DNA of 64,000 nt from the NCBI RefSeq assembly GCF_030252425.1, contig NZ_CP126994.1, forward strand, positions 186,001-250,000, read 5' to 3'. The notes under the pieces are model-generated. The model was not told the DNA's origin, did no database searches, and worked only from the letters and a program-made list of their open reading frames with translations. Positions 47,600 through 56,147 of the stretch are shown here, piece by piece (position 1 is the first letter of the stretch; each line of letters begins with the position of its first letter). Both the position numbers and the translations under genes were made by a program. Origin of the DNA: Acidisoma sp. PAMC 29798. Lineage in GTDB: Bacteria > Pseudomonadota > Alphaproteobacteria > Acetobacterales > Acetobacteraceae.

Positions 47600-48844
47600 T
47601 CAGTCCTGCTCGACCTTGGCGTAATAGGGTTCATCGGTCGGTGAATTCCACACCACGGGCAAGCGATCGCCGAGAGACAGGCGGATCTGCGCCGCGAGAG
47701 GTTGCGGGTCCGCATGCAAGCGATGCGAAACGACGCTTTCCCAGTCGAAGACATCGGTGACCTTGCTGGGATTGGCGAGCAGCAACTCGCGCTTCACGAA
47801 CGGGTATCCCGCGCACAGCAATTGCCGCCATAAATCGATCGACGGGTTGAGATCCTGTTTGCCGAGCCGGGCCGAACGCAGAATGCGATGCGCATGCGTA
47901 GCTTGAGCCTGGAGGCGCTCATTGGCGCCGTGTTGGGCTTGACCGTCCTTCAGCACGGCTTCCAATCGTTCGATCTCCGCCTCATCAAGAAGGGCCGATT
48001 GCGGAAAGAGCGCCGCAGGCCGGATGCCCCCGCGGCTGAGGGCGCTGGTGAAGCCGATTTCGCAGTGCCGGATAATCCAATCCTTGCACGGCACCGGCCG
48101 CACGGAGCGCCAGAACCGCCGCCAGGCGCGGCTTCTGATGGCGCCTTCACCACAGGCAAGAAAAAACGACTGCAAATGATACTGGTGCTGCCAACTCTCG
48201 GTCAGGCCCCAAAGATCGGCGCGCTTGAAATCCACGCCTGCCAGCACCGAGCCAAGGTCACCGAAGGGGCCATAGACGCTGTCATTGACCATATAGATGG
48301 CGCGGGTCTGTGGGCGGGGAAGCTGCAAGGTATCGAGCGCATCGCGCCATGCGCCGAAGTCGTAGCCGATGTTGTGGCGGATCAGGATGGCGCTGCAATG
48401 GTTGCGCAGAAACGCCTTATCCTCATCAAGGATATGTTCCGAGTTGGTCACGAAGACGACGGACAGTCCCGCCGCGCAAAGGCTCTGCAGGAACTCTCGG
48501 GTCGCTGGGATCACGCGCCCATTCGCGTCGAAATGCACGAAAAGCACGACTTTTTCGCTTAACGGACGATCCGGCGCTTCCCATCGCTCCACAATCTGAT
48601 GCGGGGACCTTAGCCAGCCGAGCGGATAGTTGACCGCCATCACGACCTGCACCCAAATCTCGCGGCCGACGCCCCGAAACGGTCGGCTGATGCCGAGGCC
48701 ACGCGCGAGGACCGCGCGCACCAGATGGCGCATGAGCTGTCTGGCCGCAAGCCAACGGTTCTTCGAATGCCGGAACCGCCTGACTAGCAGGGCCCAGGTG
48801 ATCGGCTCTCCAAAGACCGTTCGGATCGGGGTGTCATCAAGCAC
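47600..48844 (-). CDS. RgpF-like polysaccharide (rhamnan) synthesis protein
   Basis: 414-aa protein of the rhamnan synthesis F family. Characteristic parts are KVVLFVHFDANGRVIPATREF, VVFVTNSE, IRHNIGYDFGAWRDAL near 180 and IYMVNDSVYGPFGDL near 205. This group works with GT2 enzymes in side-chain assembly of rhamnose-type glucans, but its precise reaction is not settled. It starts at GTG 48844, overlapping the methyltransferase stop by 8 nt. The GT2 gene follows after 84 nt. Confidence 0.85.
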   Translation of the reverse strand: MLDDTPIRTVFGEPITWALLVRRFRHSKNRWLAARQLMRHLVRAVLARGLGISRPFRGVGREIWVQVVMAVNYPLGWLRSPHQIVERWEAPDRPLSEKVVLFVHFDANGRVIPATREFLQSLCAAGLSVVFVTNSEHILDEDKAFLRNHCSAILIRHNIGYDFGAWRDALDTLQLPRPQTRAIYMVNDSVYGPFGDLGSVLAGVDFKRADLWGLTESWQHQYHLQSFFLACGEGAIRSRAWRRFWRSVRPVPCKDWIIRHCEIGFTSALSRGGIRPAALFPQSALLDEAEIERLEAVLKDGQAQHGANERLQAQATHAHRILRSARLGKQDLNPSIDLWRQLLCAGYPFVKRELLLANPSKVTDVFDWESVVSHRLHADPQPLAAQIRLSLGDRLPVVWNSPTDEPYYAKVEQD

Positions 48845-50357
48845 GAAGCATCTGCCTTAACCGATAGGACTGCTCATACAGATAGGCCTTCATGCGATTC
48901 GGCAAAGAGAGATCACCGGGCCTACGCGCATGGGAGAGTCCAGCGCGCCGGGCGATGACGGAGGCGAGATAGGGGCGTTCCATATTCATCAAGGTCACAA
49001 CCGTCCGGGCCTGGAGCGCATGAAGGCCGACACCCCGCGGCGATTCCGGCACGGCGCTCATCATGGGCACCACCTCCGCGCAGCCGGCATAGGCAGCACA
49101 CAGGACCTCCTCGGTTTGAGCAAGCCACAGAATCTGCTCGGTGAGGCCATCGCCAAGATTGTGCCGCGACAGTGCCGCCCAAATGGGCGCGCACACTGCA
49201 CGGATCGCCGCGAAGCGCGGACGGAGAGCGGAGCGAGAGACGCCAGCGGCGAGGCGCTGATAAGCCCGCGCCAACATAATGGGCGCCAGGTTGAATGGCA
49301 TAATGGTCGCCAGTTCCTCGAACGGCGCGGCCTCCGACCCGGGCGGCGGCGCGGTGATCTCGTCCACGCTGATGCCGTATCGTTCGCGAAGCGCGGGGTC
49401 GAGCTTCGACCACACTCGCTCTGCGGTTGTCCAGTCCATGATACGCCCGGCTTCGAAGAGGGCGCGCCCAGCATAGCCGAAATAGAGGTCATCCGGCGGG
49501 ATTCGCGCCTGTGCGCGGTCCGCCAGATACCTGGTCACGATTTGGTGCGTGTCCTCATCATCCTCCCGCAGATCGAGCGGAGCGGACGAGCCGAAGCCGA
49601 TCAACTGCCATTCGACGGACTGTACCCTGACATGGGCAAAGCCCGCTTCCCGCAGCGCCCATTCCAGGCTTGCGGCGCTGTGAAGAATGACGTGAAGCCC
49701 GACTGACAGAGTGGCGGTCAGTGCGCGCTTGTCGATCGGCGGATGCAGCGCGCCGACATCGGGGGTCGTGACGACCACCACGCCATCCGCTTTCAAGCCG
49801 CGACGGATCTCGCGCAGGAAGGGCACAGGCGCCGGCAGATGCTCCAGCACCTCGCTGGCCATGACGATGTCGCAGCTTGCATCGGCCACGGTGGTCGGGT
49901 CGAAATAGGCGAGATCGATGTCAAGGCCGAGCAGATCCCGCCCCACGGCCGCCTGCGCGGCAGGATCCATGCCCCTGCCAACCCAGCCCATGGCATGCAC
50001 CGCCATATCGAGCGCGAGGCCGAAGCCGCAACCGATTTCGACATAAGAGGCGCCGGGCGGCTTTCGAATACGGGCGAGCACCCCCGCTGACATGGCCACA
50101 CCCATGCCCTGCTGAAGGTAATAGGCGGTCGACCCGATGAGGTCTGGCGCGCCGTAATCAGGGATGGATTGATCATCGTAAAAGCCGCAGCCACAGGCGC
50201 TGCAGCCGAGCAGACACCAAGGCGGCACCGCGCCCGGCACGGAAAGGCAGATCGCGGTCTTGGCGGCGGCATTGCCACAGGTCGGGCAATCTTGGTTGAG
50301 GTCGATGCGCGCGCTCGCTTCCTCTGCCCACAGAAAGCTTGGCCGTTGGTCAGCCAT
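48837..50357 (-). CDS. Class I SAM methyltransferase with zinc-ribbon N-terminus
   Basis: 506-aa protein. The N-terminus (about 20-65) holds CPTCG and CSACGCGFYDDQ, four or more Cys likely to bind zinc. The methyltransferase region (about 100-240) has SYVEIGCGFGLALDMAVHAM for SAM and VMASEVLEHLPAPVPFLREI. The C-terminal half (about 290-506) is helical and unrecognised. The genomic setting with GT2 and RgpF points to modification of a surface glycan, for example capping or O-methylation (inference). Confidence 0.85.
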   Translation of the reverse strand: MADQRPSFLWAEEASARIDLNQDCPTCGNAAAKTAICLSVPGAVPPWCLLGCSACGCGFYDDQSIPDYGAPDLIGSTAYYLQQGMGVAMSAGVLARIRKPPGASYVEIGCGFGLALDMAVHAMGWVGRGMDPAAQAAVGRDLLGLDIDLAYFDPTTVADASCDIVMASEVLEHLPAPVPFLREIRRGLKADGVVVVTTPDVGALHPPIDKRALTATLSVGLHVILHSAASLEWALREAGFAHVRVQSVEWQLIGFGSSAPLDLREDDEDTHQIVTRYLADRAQARIPPDDLYFGYAGRALFEAGRIMDWTTAERVWSKLDPALRERYGISVDEITAPPPGSEAAPFEELATIMPFNLAPIMLARAYQRLAAGVSRSALRPRFAAIRAVCAPIWAALSRHNLGDGLTEQILWLAQTEEVLCAAYAGCAEVVPMMSAVPESPRGVGLHALQARTVVTLMNMERPYLASVIARRAGLSHARRPGDLSLPNRMKAYLYEQSYRLRQMLRA

Positions 50358-50467
50358 TCGTCGTTTTCACCTGTGTTCTATGCGGAAAGCGCTCTGCGGC
50401 GCCCTTCAGCCTGGACGCATACTCCACCATCAGCCGCAAATCCATGTCGGTTTAGCAACGACAGGCT

Positions 50468-51148
50468 CTATCCTGGGCGAAACGCGGCGAGGCTCGTCTT
50501 TTGCGAACCCGTCCCATCGAAGTTGCTCGGATCCAGCCAAGCCACCAGGGCATCCCGCGCGGCCGGCCACTCCGCTGCGACGATGCTGAACATGGCGGTG
50601 TCGCGCAGGCGCCCTTTGACAACCATATGGGACCGCAGCGTGCCCTCAAAGGTGAAGCCGAGCCGGGCGGCGGCGCGGCGAGACGGCGCATTCAGCGCAT
50701 TGCACTTCCAGACGAGCCGGCGGTAGCCGAGGTCTTCGGCCGCCAAGCGCAAGAGCAGGAACATCGCCTCGGTGGCGGTCTCGGTCTTCTGCAAGCTTGG
50801 AGAGAGCCAGATATGGCCGAGTTCGACCGCCGCATGGCGCGGCTGAATGTCCAGAAGCGACATCCAGCCGGCAACCACACCGGTGGCGACAGGCCGAACC
50901 GCCCAAAGCATGGGATCATGGTCGGCGGCCATGGCCGAGACTTGCAGGGCCATCGCCTCTCGCGTTGGGAAAGGCCCATAGGAGAGATAGGCCCAACTGT
51001 CGTCAGCGCCCTGGGCCGCTGCCCATAGATCGTCCGTGTGGCGTGGATGCAGCGGTTCCAGCACAACCGTGCGTCCACGCACCGTTTGGCGAACGGGCAG
51101 GGGGCGCGGTGTGGTGTCCACTGCCGGCCCGATCGGTCCGTCCGTCAT
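50468..51148 (-). CDS. GNAT acetyltransferase, RimJ/RimL-like
   Basis: 226-aa acetyltransferase. The fold is visible in GRTVVLEPLHPRHTDDLWAA, HAAVELGHIWLSPSLQKTET, then YRRLVWKCNALNAPSRRAAARLGF (seen as NALNAPSRRAAARLGF near 155) and FEGTLRSHMVVKGRLRDT. This is the RimJ/RimL-type pattern. The target could be a ribosomal protein N-terminus or a small molecule. It is separated by 110 nt of unremarkable sequence from the methyltransferase gene and by 19 nt from gcrA. Confidence 0.88.
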   Translation of the reverse strand: MTDGPIGPAVDTTPRPLPVRQTVRGRTVVLEPLHPRHTDDLWAAAQGADDSWAYLSYGPFPTREAMALQVSAMAADHDPMLWAVRPVATGVVAGWMSLLDIQPRHAAVELGHIWLSPSLQKTETATEAMFLLLRLAAEDLGYRRLVWKCNALNAPSRRAAARLGFTFEGTLRSHMVVKGRLRDTAMFSIVAAEWPAARDALVAWLDPSNFDGTGSQKTSLAAFRPG

Positions 51149-51167
51149 GGGGACGGAAACCCCATGA

Positions 51168-51635
51168 TCAGGCAGCGTCTTCGCGGCGATCGCGGATCTT
51201 CACATAAGCCAGGGCGGCATGGGTGGTGCAGTAAGGCTTCCCATGCACAGCGACGGCGTCGCAGAAATGAAAGCTCGGTTTTCCGGGCTCACCGATCGGC
51301 CAGCAGCAGGCCGAAACCCGAAGCACGGGGGCCGCGACTGCGGCCAGCCGTCGCGGCGGGGCCATCGGCTTGGGCGCATGCATCGGCGCGGCCGGTGGGG
51401 CGCGGGTCGGCAATGGCGCGAGCGTTGGGCCATTGGCACGCGGCACGGGTGGCGGCGACACCGTGCCACCTTCCTGCCGACGGATGGGTGATGGGCGCGG
51501 CGAAAGTTCGAGCCGATGGGCTTTTCCGACGACCGCATTTTTTGAGATGCCGAGCCGCCGGCCGATTTCAGCCGTCGAATGACCTTCCTGCCAGAGCCCC
51601 TTGAGCTCCGTGATCGTCGTGTCGCTCCACTCCAT
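51168..51635 (-). CDS. gcrA: Cell cycle regulator GcrA
   Basis: 155-aa GcrA family protein. The N-terminal DNA-binding HTH reads MEWSDTTITELKGLWQEGHS, followed by EIGRRLGISKNAVVGKAHRL. A Pro/Ala-rich linker (about 50-105) leads to the C-terminal zinc-like region CCWPIGEPGKPSFHFC and YCTTHAALAY. In Caulobacter, GcrA binds sigma-70 RNA polymerase and acts at CcrM-methylated GANTC promoters. No GANTC site is seen directly upstream here. Function is by homology. Confidence 0.93.
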   Translation of the reverse strand: MEWSDTTITELKGLWQEGHSTAEIGRRLGISKNAVVGKAHRLELSPRPSPIRRQEGGTVSPPPVPRANGPTLAPLPTRAPPAAPMHAPKPMAPPRRLAAVAAPVLRVSACCWPIGEPGKPSFHFCDAVAVHGKPYCTTHAALAYVKIRDRREDAA

Positions 51636-51866
51636 CTCGTGGTCCCCCGCCCATGTAACTACTAGATACGGTATACGGTCAGAGACCTGCCGCCAATGGT
51701 TGTCATGGGACGCCGCTCAGAAAGCTGTGGACAAGTCGTTTCTGGTTGAATTTCGAGAGCAACTGGTGAAGAGGTCCGGCTGCGACTATGATGGCGCTCG
51801 TCGGGCGGATTGCCGGGCTGCTACATCTGGCATAACGCTTGGGCATTCGCCCCGAGGGAGGCAAAA

Positions 51867-52121
51867 ATGGGCTCGTTGAGCATCTGGCATTGGTTGATCG
51901 TCATTCTGGTGCTTCTGCTGCTGTTTGGCAGCGGCAAGGTTAGCCATTTGATGGGCGACTTCGCCAAGGGGATCAAATCCTTCAAGAAGAATATGGCGGA
52001 CGAGAACGAGGGCGACGCATCGATGGCGTCCGACAAACCGTCGACACTCTCGGCCCCCGGCACGGACGTGCCGCCGACCACGACGGTTCGCCCGACCACG
52101 ACGGTCCACACGCAGGGCTGA
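51867..52121 (+). CDS. tatA: Twin-arginine translocase subunit TatA
   Basis: 84-aa protein with one N-terminal membrane helix ([17 protein letters not shown]), the hinge [19 protein letters not shown] amphipathic helix and an acidic, Thr/Pro-rich tail, as in alphaproteobacterial TatA. It forms the pore-like assembly for export of folded proteins. A strong GGGAGG site precedes the ATG at 51867. tatB and tatC do not follow; the methionine salvage genes do. The 231-nt gap before it, shared with gcrA, shows only a short ATACGG direct repeat near 51666-51678. Confidence 0.92.
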   Translation: MGSLSIWHWLIVILVLLLLFGSGKVSHLMGDFAKGIKSFKKNMADENEGDASMASDKPSTLSAPGTDVPPTTTVRPTTTVHTQG

Positions 52122-52162
52122 GCCTGCTGACAGGCTGACCTGGTCGGCACGGGGACATCGAC

Positions 52163-52822
52163 ATGGCCGATCGCGTCATGACTGCGGCAGCGGTGGCGAC
52201 GGATGTCGCTGCCGTATCGAACGATGTCGCGCGCGCGCTCGTCTCCGCTGGTCGGCGTATGGATCTGCGGGGCTGGGTGCCGGCGACGAGCGGGAATCTG
52301 AGTGCGCGCATCGGGCCCGATCTGATGGCGATCACCCGCAGTGGCGTCCATAAAGGCTTCCTGGCCGAGCTCGACATCATCGCTGTGGATTTCGACGGCC
52401 GCCCTGTCGATCCGGCCATGCGATCGAGTGCAGAAACCCTGCTCCATTGCCAGATCTATCGGTTGTGGCCGTCCGTAGGCGCTGTCCTGCATGGCCATTC
52501 GATTGCGGCCACGGCGCTGACCTTGGCCTTGCCGCGGGCGCGCACGATCCAGTTCCAGGGCTATGAGATCGTCAAGGCCTGGAATGGCGCGGGCACGCAT
52601 GATGCCGATGTGCCTTTGCCGGTCATCGACAATGACCAGGATATGCAGCGCCTGGCGGGCCGGATTGCGCCGATGCTGGAGGCCGGGCAGGCGCCGATCG
52701 GTTATGTTCTGCGCGGTCACGGCGTCTATGTCTGGGGACCGGACGTGATCTCGACCCTCAACCGCATGGAGGCCTTGGAATTTCTCCTGGCCGCCGAAAT
52801 CGAGCGGAGGAAGCTCCTATGA
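52163..52822 (+). CDS. mtnB: Methylthioribulose-1-phosphate dehydratase
   Basis: Zinc enzyme of the methionine salvage pathway, class II aldolase fold. TSGNLSARIGPDLMAIT lies near residue 45, the zinc-binding HGHS in VLHGHSIAAT near 110, and GYVLRGHGVYVWGPD near 180. Length is 219 aa. GGGGAC precedes the ATG. The stop overlaps mtnD (ATGA). It dehydrates methylthioribulose-1-phosphate derived from methylthioadenosine. Confidence 0.93.
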   Translation: MADRVMTAAAVATDVAAVSNDVARALVSAGRRMDLRGWVPATSGNLSARIGPDLMAITRSGVHKGFLAELDIIAVDFDGRPVDPAMRSSAETLLHCQIYRLWPSVGAVLHGHSIAATALTLALPRARTIQFQGYEIVKAWNGAGTHDADVPLPVIDNDQDMQRLAGRIAPMLEAGQAPIGYVLRGHGVYVWGPDVISTLNRMEALEFLLAAEIERRKLL

Positions 52823-53358
52823 GCCGTCTCACAATCTATAATGACGACGCTCCTGATAGCGCCGTGCTCCGCGCCGAAGATGTGGACACGATCACGCGTG
52901 AGCTGAACGCCATCGGCGTGCGGTTCGAGCGTTGGGAATCGCCCGTTGTCCTGTCGCCGGATGACGACGCTGAGACGATCCTGGCAGCCTATCGCCCCTA
53001 TCTCGATGGGCTGATGGGCAGTTCTGGTGCGGGTTCGGCCGATGTCATCAAGCTGACGCCCGACAATCCCGCGGGGCCGACATTGCGGGCGAAGTTCATC
53101 AACGAGCACAGCCATACCGAGGATGAGATCCGCTTCTTCGTCCATGGCTCCGGGAATTTCATTCTGCATCTCGATGGCCGCATCTATGACGCCCATTGCA
53201 CCGCCGGAGACCTGATCAGCGTGCCCGCTAATATCCGCCATTGGTTTGATGCCGGGGAGCGGCCGTTCTTCACCGCGCTGCGCGTATTCACCGATACCTC
53301 CGGCTGGGTGCCGCATTTTACCGGCGACGACATCAGCGCCCGCTTCCCGGCCGCATGA
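52819..53358 (+). CDS. mtnD: Acireductone dioxygenase
   Basis: Cupin metalloenzyme cleaving acireductone to the methionine keto-acid precursor and formate (Fe form). The metal ligands appear as HSHTEDEIRFFVHG (His, His, Glu near 97-102) and a downstream His in NIRHWFDAGERPFFTALRVF (seen as NIRHWFDAG near 137). Length is 179 aa. It overlaps mtnB and mtnC by ATGA at both ends, so the three genes are one translational unit. Confidence 0.95.
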   Translation: MSRLTIYNDDAPDSAVLRAEDVDTITRELNAIGVRFERWESPVVLSPDDDAETILAAYRPYLDGLMGSSGAGSADVIKLTPDNPAGPTLRAKFINEHSHTEDEIRFFVHGSGNFILHLDGRIYDAHCTAGDLISVPANIRHWFDAGERPFFTALRVFTDTSGWVPHFTGDDISARFPAA

Positions 53359-54086
53359 TCGACGCTTTGGACCCGACCGATCTGGTGGTGACCCACCCGG
53401 TCGAGGCCATCCTGATCGACATCGAGGGCACGGTGACGCCGATCAGCGCCATCCGCGACACGCTGTTTCCTTATGCGCGTGCACGATTGGCGCGTTTCGT
53501 CGCCGCGCATGGGACGGATCCTGAGGTCACGCAGGTGCTTGCGGACACTCAGGCGCTGGTGCCCGAGGCCGATCCGGTCACGACACTGCTGCGCTGGAGC
53601 GATCTGGACGAGAAGGTCACGCCGCTCAAGACGATCCAGGGGCTGATCTGGCGCGAAGGCTATGCGGCGGGGGACCTGATGGCGACATTCTACCCCGATG
53701 CGCCGGAAAGCCTGTCTTTCTGGAAGCGGGAAGGGCTGCCGCTCTATGTCTATTCCTCCGGCTCGGAGGAGGCGCAGCGCGGCATCTTCGGCCATACCAA
53801 GTCAGGCGATCTGACGCCGCTCTTTTCGGGCTTCTTCGATACCCGCATCGGGCCGAAGCGGGAGACTGCGAGCTATGAGGCCATTCGCACGCACATCGGC
53901 ATGCCGGCCGGCTTTATCCTGTTCCTGTCCGATATCGAGGCCGAGCTAGACGCGGCGGCGGCGGTGGGGATGCGGACGTGCCAGATCGTGCGCGAGGAAG
54001 ATGCGACCGTGGCGTCCTTGCGCCATGTCACGGCCGGCGATCTGCACGAAGTTTCCCGGCTGTTCACGCTGCCCCAACTCGTCTGA
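53355..54086 (+). CDS. mtnC: Enolase-phosphatase E1
   Basis: HAD-family bifunctional enolase and phosphatase making acireductone, the substrate of MtnD. The N-terminal nucleophile motif is ILIDIEGTVTPISAIRDTLF near residue 16. LYVYSSGSEEAQRGIFGHT carries the second HAD motif and FLSDIEAELDAAAAVGM the acidic third motif. Length is 243 aa. mtnA and mtnK are not in the window. The last base pairs overlap a likely CTG start of alkB. Confidence 0.95.
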   Translation: MIDALDPTDLVVTHPVEAILIDIEGTVTPISAIRDTLFPYARARLARFVAAHGTDPEVTQVLADTQALVPEADPVTTLLRWSDLDEKVTPLKTIQGLIWREGYAAGDLMATFYPDAPESLSFWKREGLPLYVYSSGSEEAQRGIFGHTKSGDLTPLFSGFFDTRIGPKRETASYEAIRTHIGMPAGFILFLSDIEAELDAAAAVGMRTCQIVREEDATVASLRHVTAGDLHEVSRLFTLPQLV

Positions 54087-54718
54087 GCGCGTTTCTTCCC
54101 GGATTGGAACCGCCTGAAGGAGCCTTACCAGCGGGGATGGTGCTGTTCCCGGGTCGCGCCGATCCGGACGCGCTTGCCCCCTTGATCGCCGCCATCGCCG
54201 ATCTGGCCCCGTTCCGTGTCATGACAACGCGCAGCGGCGGACGGCTCGCGGCGGCGATGACCAGCGTGGGCGCCTGCGGCTGGGTCAGTGACCGGCGGGG
54301 GTATCGGTATGAGACGCTTGACCCCGAGACGGGACGTGCCTGGCCCGACATGCCGTTGGTCTTCCGGCGGCTCGCGGTCGAGACGGCGGCCGAGGCGGGC
54401 TTTGCCGATTTCGCGCCAGACGCGTGCCTGATCAACCGCTATGCCGTGGGCGCCGGCATGGGCCTGCACCAGGATCGGGATGAGGCGGACCTCGGCCAGC
54501 CGGTGGTGTCCGTGTCCCTGGGTCTGCCTGCGGTCTTTCTCATCGGCGGCGCCGACCGAACGATGCGCGCGGCACCGCTGCCGGTGCGGAGCGGCGATGT
54601 TCTGGTCTTCGGTGGCCCGGCGCGGCTGCTGTTTCATGGCATCCGGCCCGTCAAAGCCGGGCTTGATCCTGTGTTCGGGCCATTTCGCTACAACCTGACC
54701 TTCCGCAAGGCGCGATAG
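54083..54718 (+). CDS. alkB: AlkB-type DNA/RNA demethylase, probable CTG start
   Basis: 2-oxoglutarate and Fe(II)-dependent dioxygenase removing 1-methyladenine and 3-methylcytosine lesions. Diagnostic parts are ACGWVSDRRGYRYETLDPET, DACLINRYAVGAGMGLHQDRDE (His-x-Asp iron ligands), VSVSLGLPAVF, the distal His of LFHGIRPVKAG and RYNLTFRKAR. The N-terminus that aligns with E. coli AlkB (AFLPGLEPPEGALPAG) starts before the first ATG (54137). CTG at 54083 overlaps the mtnC TGA as CTGA and gives 211 aa; TTG 54104 is the alternative. The start is inferred. Confidence 0.88.
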   Translation: MSAFLPGLEPPEGALPAGMVLFPGRADPDALAPLIAAIADLAPFRVMTTRSGGRLAAAMTSVGACGWVSDRRGYRYETLDPETGRAWPDMPLVFRRLAVETAAEAGFADFAPDACLINRYAVGAGMGLHQDRDEADLGQPVVSVSLGLPAVFLIGGADRTMRAAPLPVRSGDVLVFGGPARLLFHGIRPVKAGLDPVFGPFRYNLTFRKAR

Positions 54719-54721
54719 AGC

Positions 54722-55267
54722 ATGCCGCAGGACGCGATCATCCAACTCAGTACGCGGCTGGTTTACGAAAACCGGTGGCTGCGGCTGCGGGAAGATTTGG
54801 TGCGTCGGGCGGATGGGTCCGAGGGCATTTATTCCGTTCTCGAACGCGCTGAATTCGCGGTCATCGCCCCCATTCAGGACGGCATGGTGCATTTGGTAGA
54901 GCAGTTTCGCTACCCGGTGGGGAAGCGCTGCTGGGAATTCCCGATGGGGACCTGGGAGACGCGCAGCGATGTCGATCCGCATGAGCTGGCGGCGGGGGAG
55001 TTGCAGGAGGAAACCGGGCTGCGTGCCGGAACCCTGACGGAGATCGGCAGTCTGTTTCAGGCGGCGGGCTATTCGTCCCAGGCCGGGCGGGCCTTCTACG
55101 CCACCGACCTGACGGCCGTCGGCCATGCCCTGGAGCATGAGGAGCAGGACATGGTCACCTGTGCTTTTCCAGTGGCGGAGTTCGAGAGGATGATCCGTGA
55201 CGGCGTCATTCGCGATGTGGTCACCATCGCGGTCTATGGGATGCTGAAGATCCGGCACATTTTGTAG
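54722..55267 (+). CDS. Nudix hydrolase, ADP-ribose pyrophosphatase-like
   Basis: 181-aa Nudix protein. The Nudix region begins WEFPMGTWETRSDVDPHELA and ends GELQEETGL near residues 75-103. The three catalytic Glu of the helix are present, but the Arg before them is Gly and the box is two residues longer than GX5EX7REUXEEXGU, as in some subfamilies. The N-terminal half (VYENRWLRLREDLVRR, then FAVIAPIQDGMVHLVEQFRYP) is like ADP-ribose pyrophosphatases. It starts 3 nt after alkB and probably belongs to the mtnBDC-alkB operon. The stop codon overlaps a REP arm. Confidence 0.87.
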   Translation: MPQDAIIQLSTRLVYENRWLRLREDLVRRADGSEGIYSVLERAEFAVIAPIQDGMVHLVEQFRYPVGKRCWEFPMGTWETRSDVDPHELAAGELQEETGLRAGTLTEIGSLFQAAGYSSQAGRAFYATDLTAVGHALEHEEQDMVTCAFPVAEFERMIRDGVIRDVVTIAVYGMLKIRHIL

Positions 55268-55336
55268 GGCGGATAAGCGAAGCGTCATTCACCGTCACAT
55301 AGGAGCGGTGGATGACGCTTCGCTTATCCGCCCTAC
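55264..55336. repeat. Inverted pair of REP-like units (type B)
   Basis: Arms 55264-55294 and 55306-55336 are near-perfect reverse complements (one internal mismatch) between two convergent genes. The left arm contains the Nudix gene stop and the right arm encodes the C-terminal residues of the HugZ-like protein. Confidence 0.85.
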
Positions 55337-56041
55337 ATTATGAACCACATCCTCCAGAGCGGCGCGAAGCGCGTCCGGCGTCGCCACCGTCACGGCGAAG
55401 GGCACCCTGACCGCGCGGTCCTCCGCGACAAGATCGCAACCATCGACATCGAGGGCGGTGACGCGCCATGGCGCCAATGCCTCTGCATGCGCCTCGTTAA
55501 AGGCGGCGACCATCGCGTCCTCGATTGCGGCGATGGCCGCGACCGCTTCGGTCGGCGGCAGGAAGGCCGCAAGGTCCAGGCGATGGGCGGCGGCGAAACC
55601 GCCAATGAACTGCGCCCGCTCGGGCACGAACCGCCACAGGGCGAAATCCGTGAAGCCAGCATAGGCCGCGGCATAGGGATGCGCCGCCAACCAGCGCTGC
55701 CGGCCATAGGCCTCCTCCGTCTCCGGCACGAGGAAAGCGCGACCGCTGAGGCTCAGTCGCGGCGCCGTCTGCGGATTTTCCGAAACCGCCGTGCCCGTCA
55801 CCATCACGCCACAGCGCGGATCTTCCGCGAGATTGCGGCGATGGTCCGAAAGGCTGGACAGCAGCAACAGCACGGAGAGGTCCGGCGCGGTAGCGGGCGT
55901 CACGAGCGTAACGGTCGGCAGACCGCCCACGCCCAGCGTACCGAGCGATCCGCTCCGCGCCGCGCGCAGCAGATGCCGCGCCTGGCGGCGAAGTTCCCCA
56001 ACGGTTTCGCCTGCGGTCGACAAAGGGCGCGTCGTCACCAT
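55295..56041 (-). CDS. HugZ-like pyridoxamine 5'-phosphate oxidase-fold protein
   Basis: 248-aa protein with an FMN-binding split-barrel N-terminal domain (RSGSLGTLGVGGLPTVTLVT, then LLLLSSLSDHRRNLAEDPR) and a C-terminal DUF2470-like domain (AFNEAHAEALAPW, then ALDVDGCDLVAEDRAVRV). The pair is typical of HugZ-type haem utilisation or oxidase-related proteins. Haem degradation is possible but not shown. The last 13 residues (VGRISEASSTAPM) are read from a REP-like unit and are not conserved family sequence. The start at 56041 is used. Confidence 0.87.
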   Translation of the reverse strand: MVTTRPLSTAGETVGELRRQARHLLRAARSGSLGTLGVGGLPTVTLVTPATAPDLSVLLLLSSLSDHRRNLAEDPRCGVMVTGTAVSENPQTAPRLSLSGRAFLVPETEEAYGRQRWLAAHPYAAAYAGFTDFALWRFVPERAQFIGGFAAAHRLDLAAFLPPTEAVAAIAAIEDAMVAAFNEAHAEALAPWRVTALDVDGCDLVAEDRAVRVPFAVTVATPDALRAALEDVVHNVGRISEASSTAPM

Positions 56042-56147
56042 AGTCTCGCTTCAGGGCGCATTGGCGCGCCGAGGTACAAGCCGCTAAGTCTTAAAGACCA
56101 TTTCCAGCGGTCCCGGCCGGTCCGGCAAGAACACTCGAAAGCTTATC

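Noticed and set aside
54722-55267. Nudix protein as a broken enzyme because of the missing Arg
   Set aside because: The catalytic Glu residues remain, and a Gly at this place with a slightly longer box occurs in related Nudix subfamilies, so loss of function is not supported.
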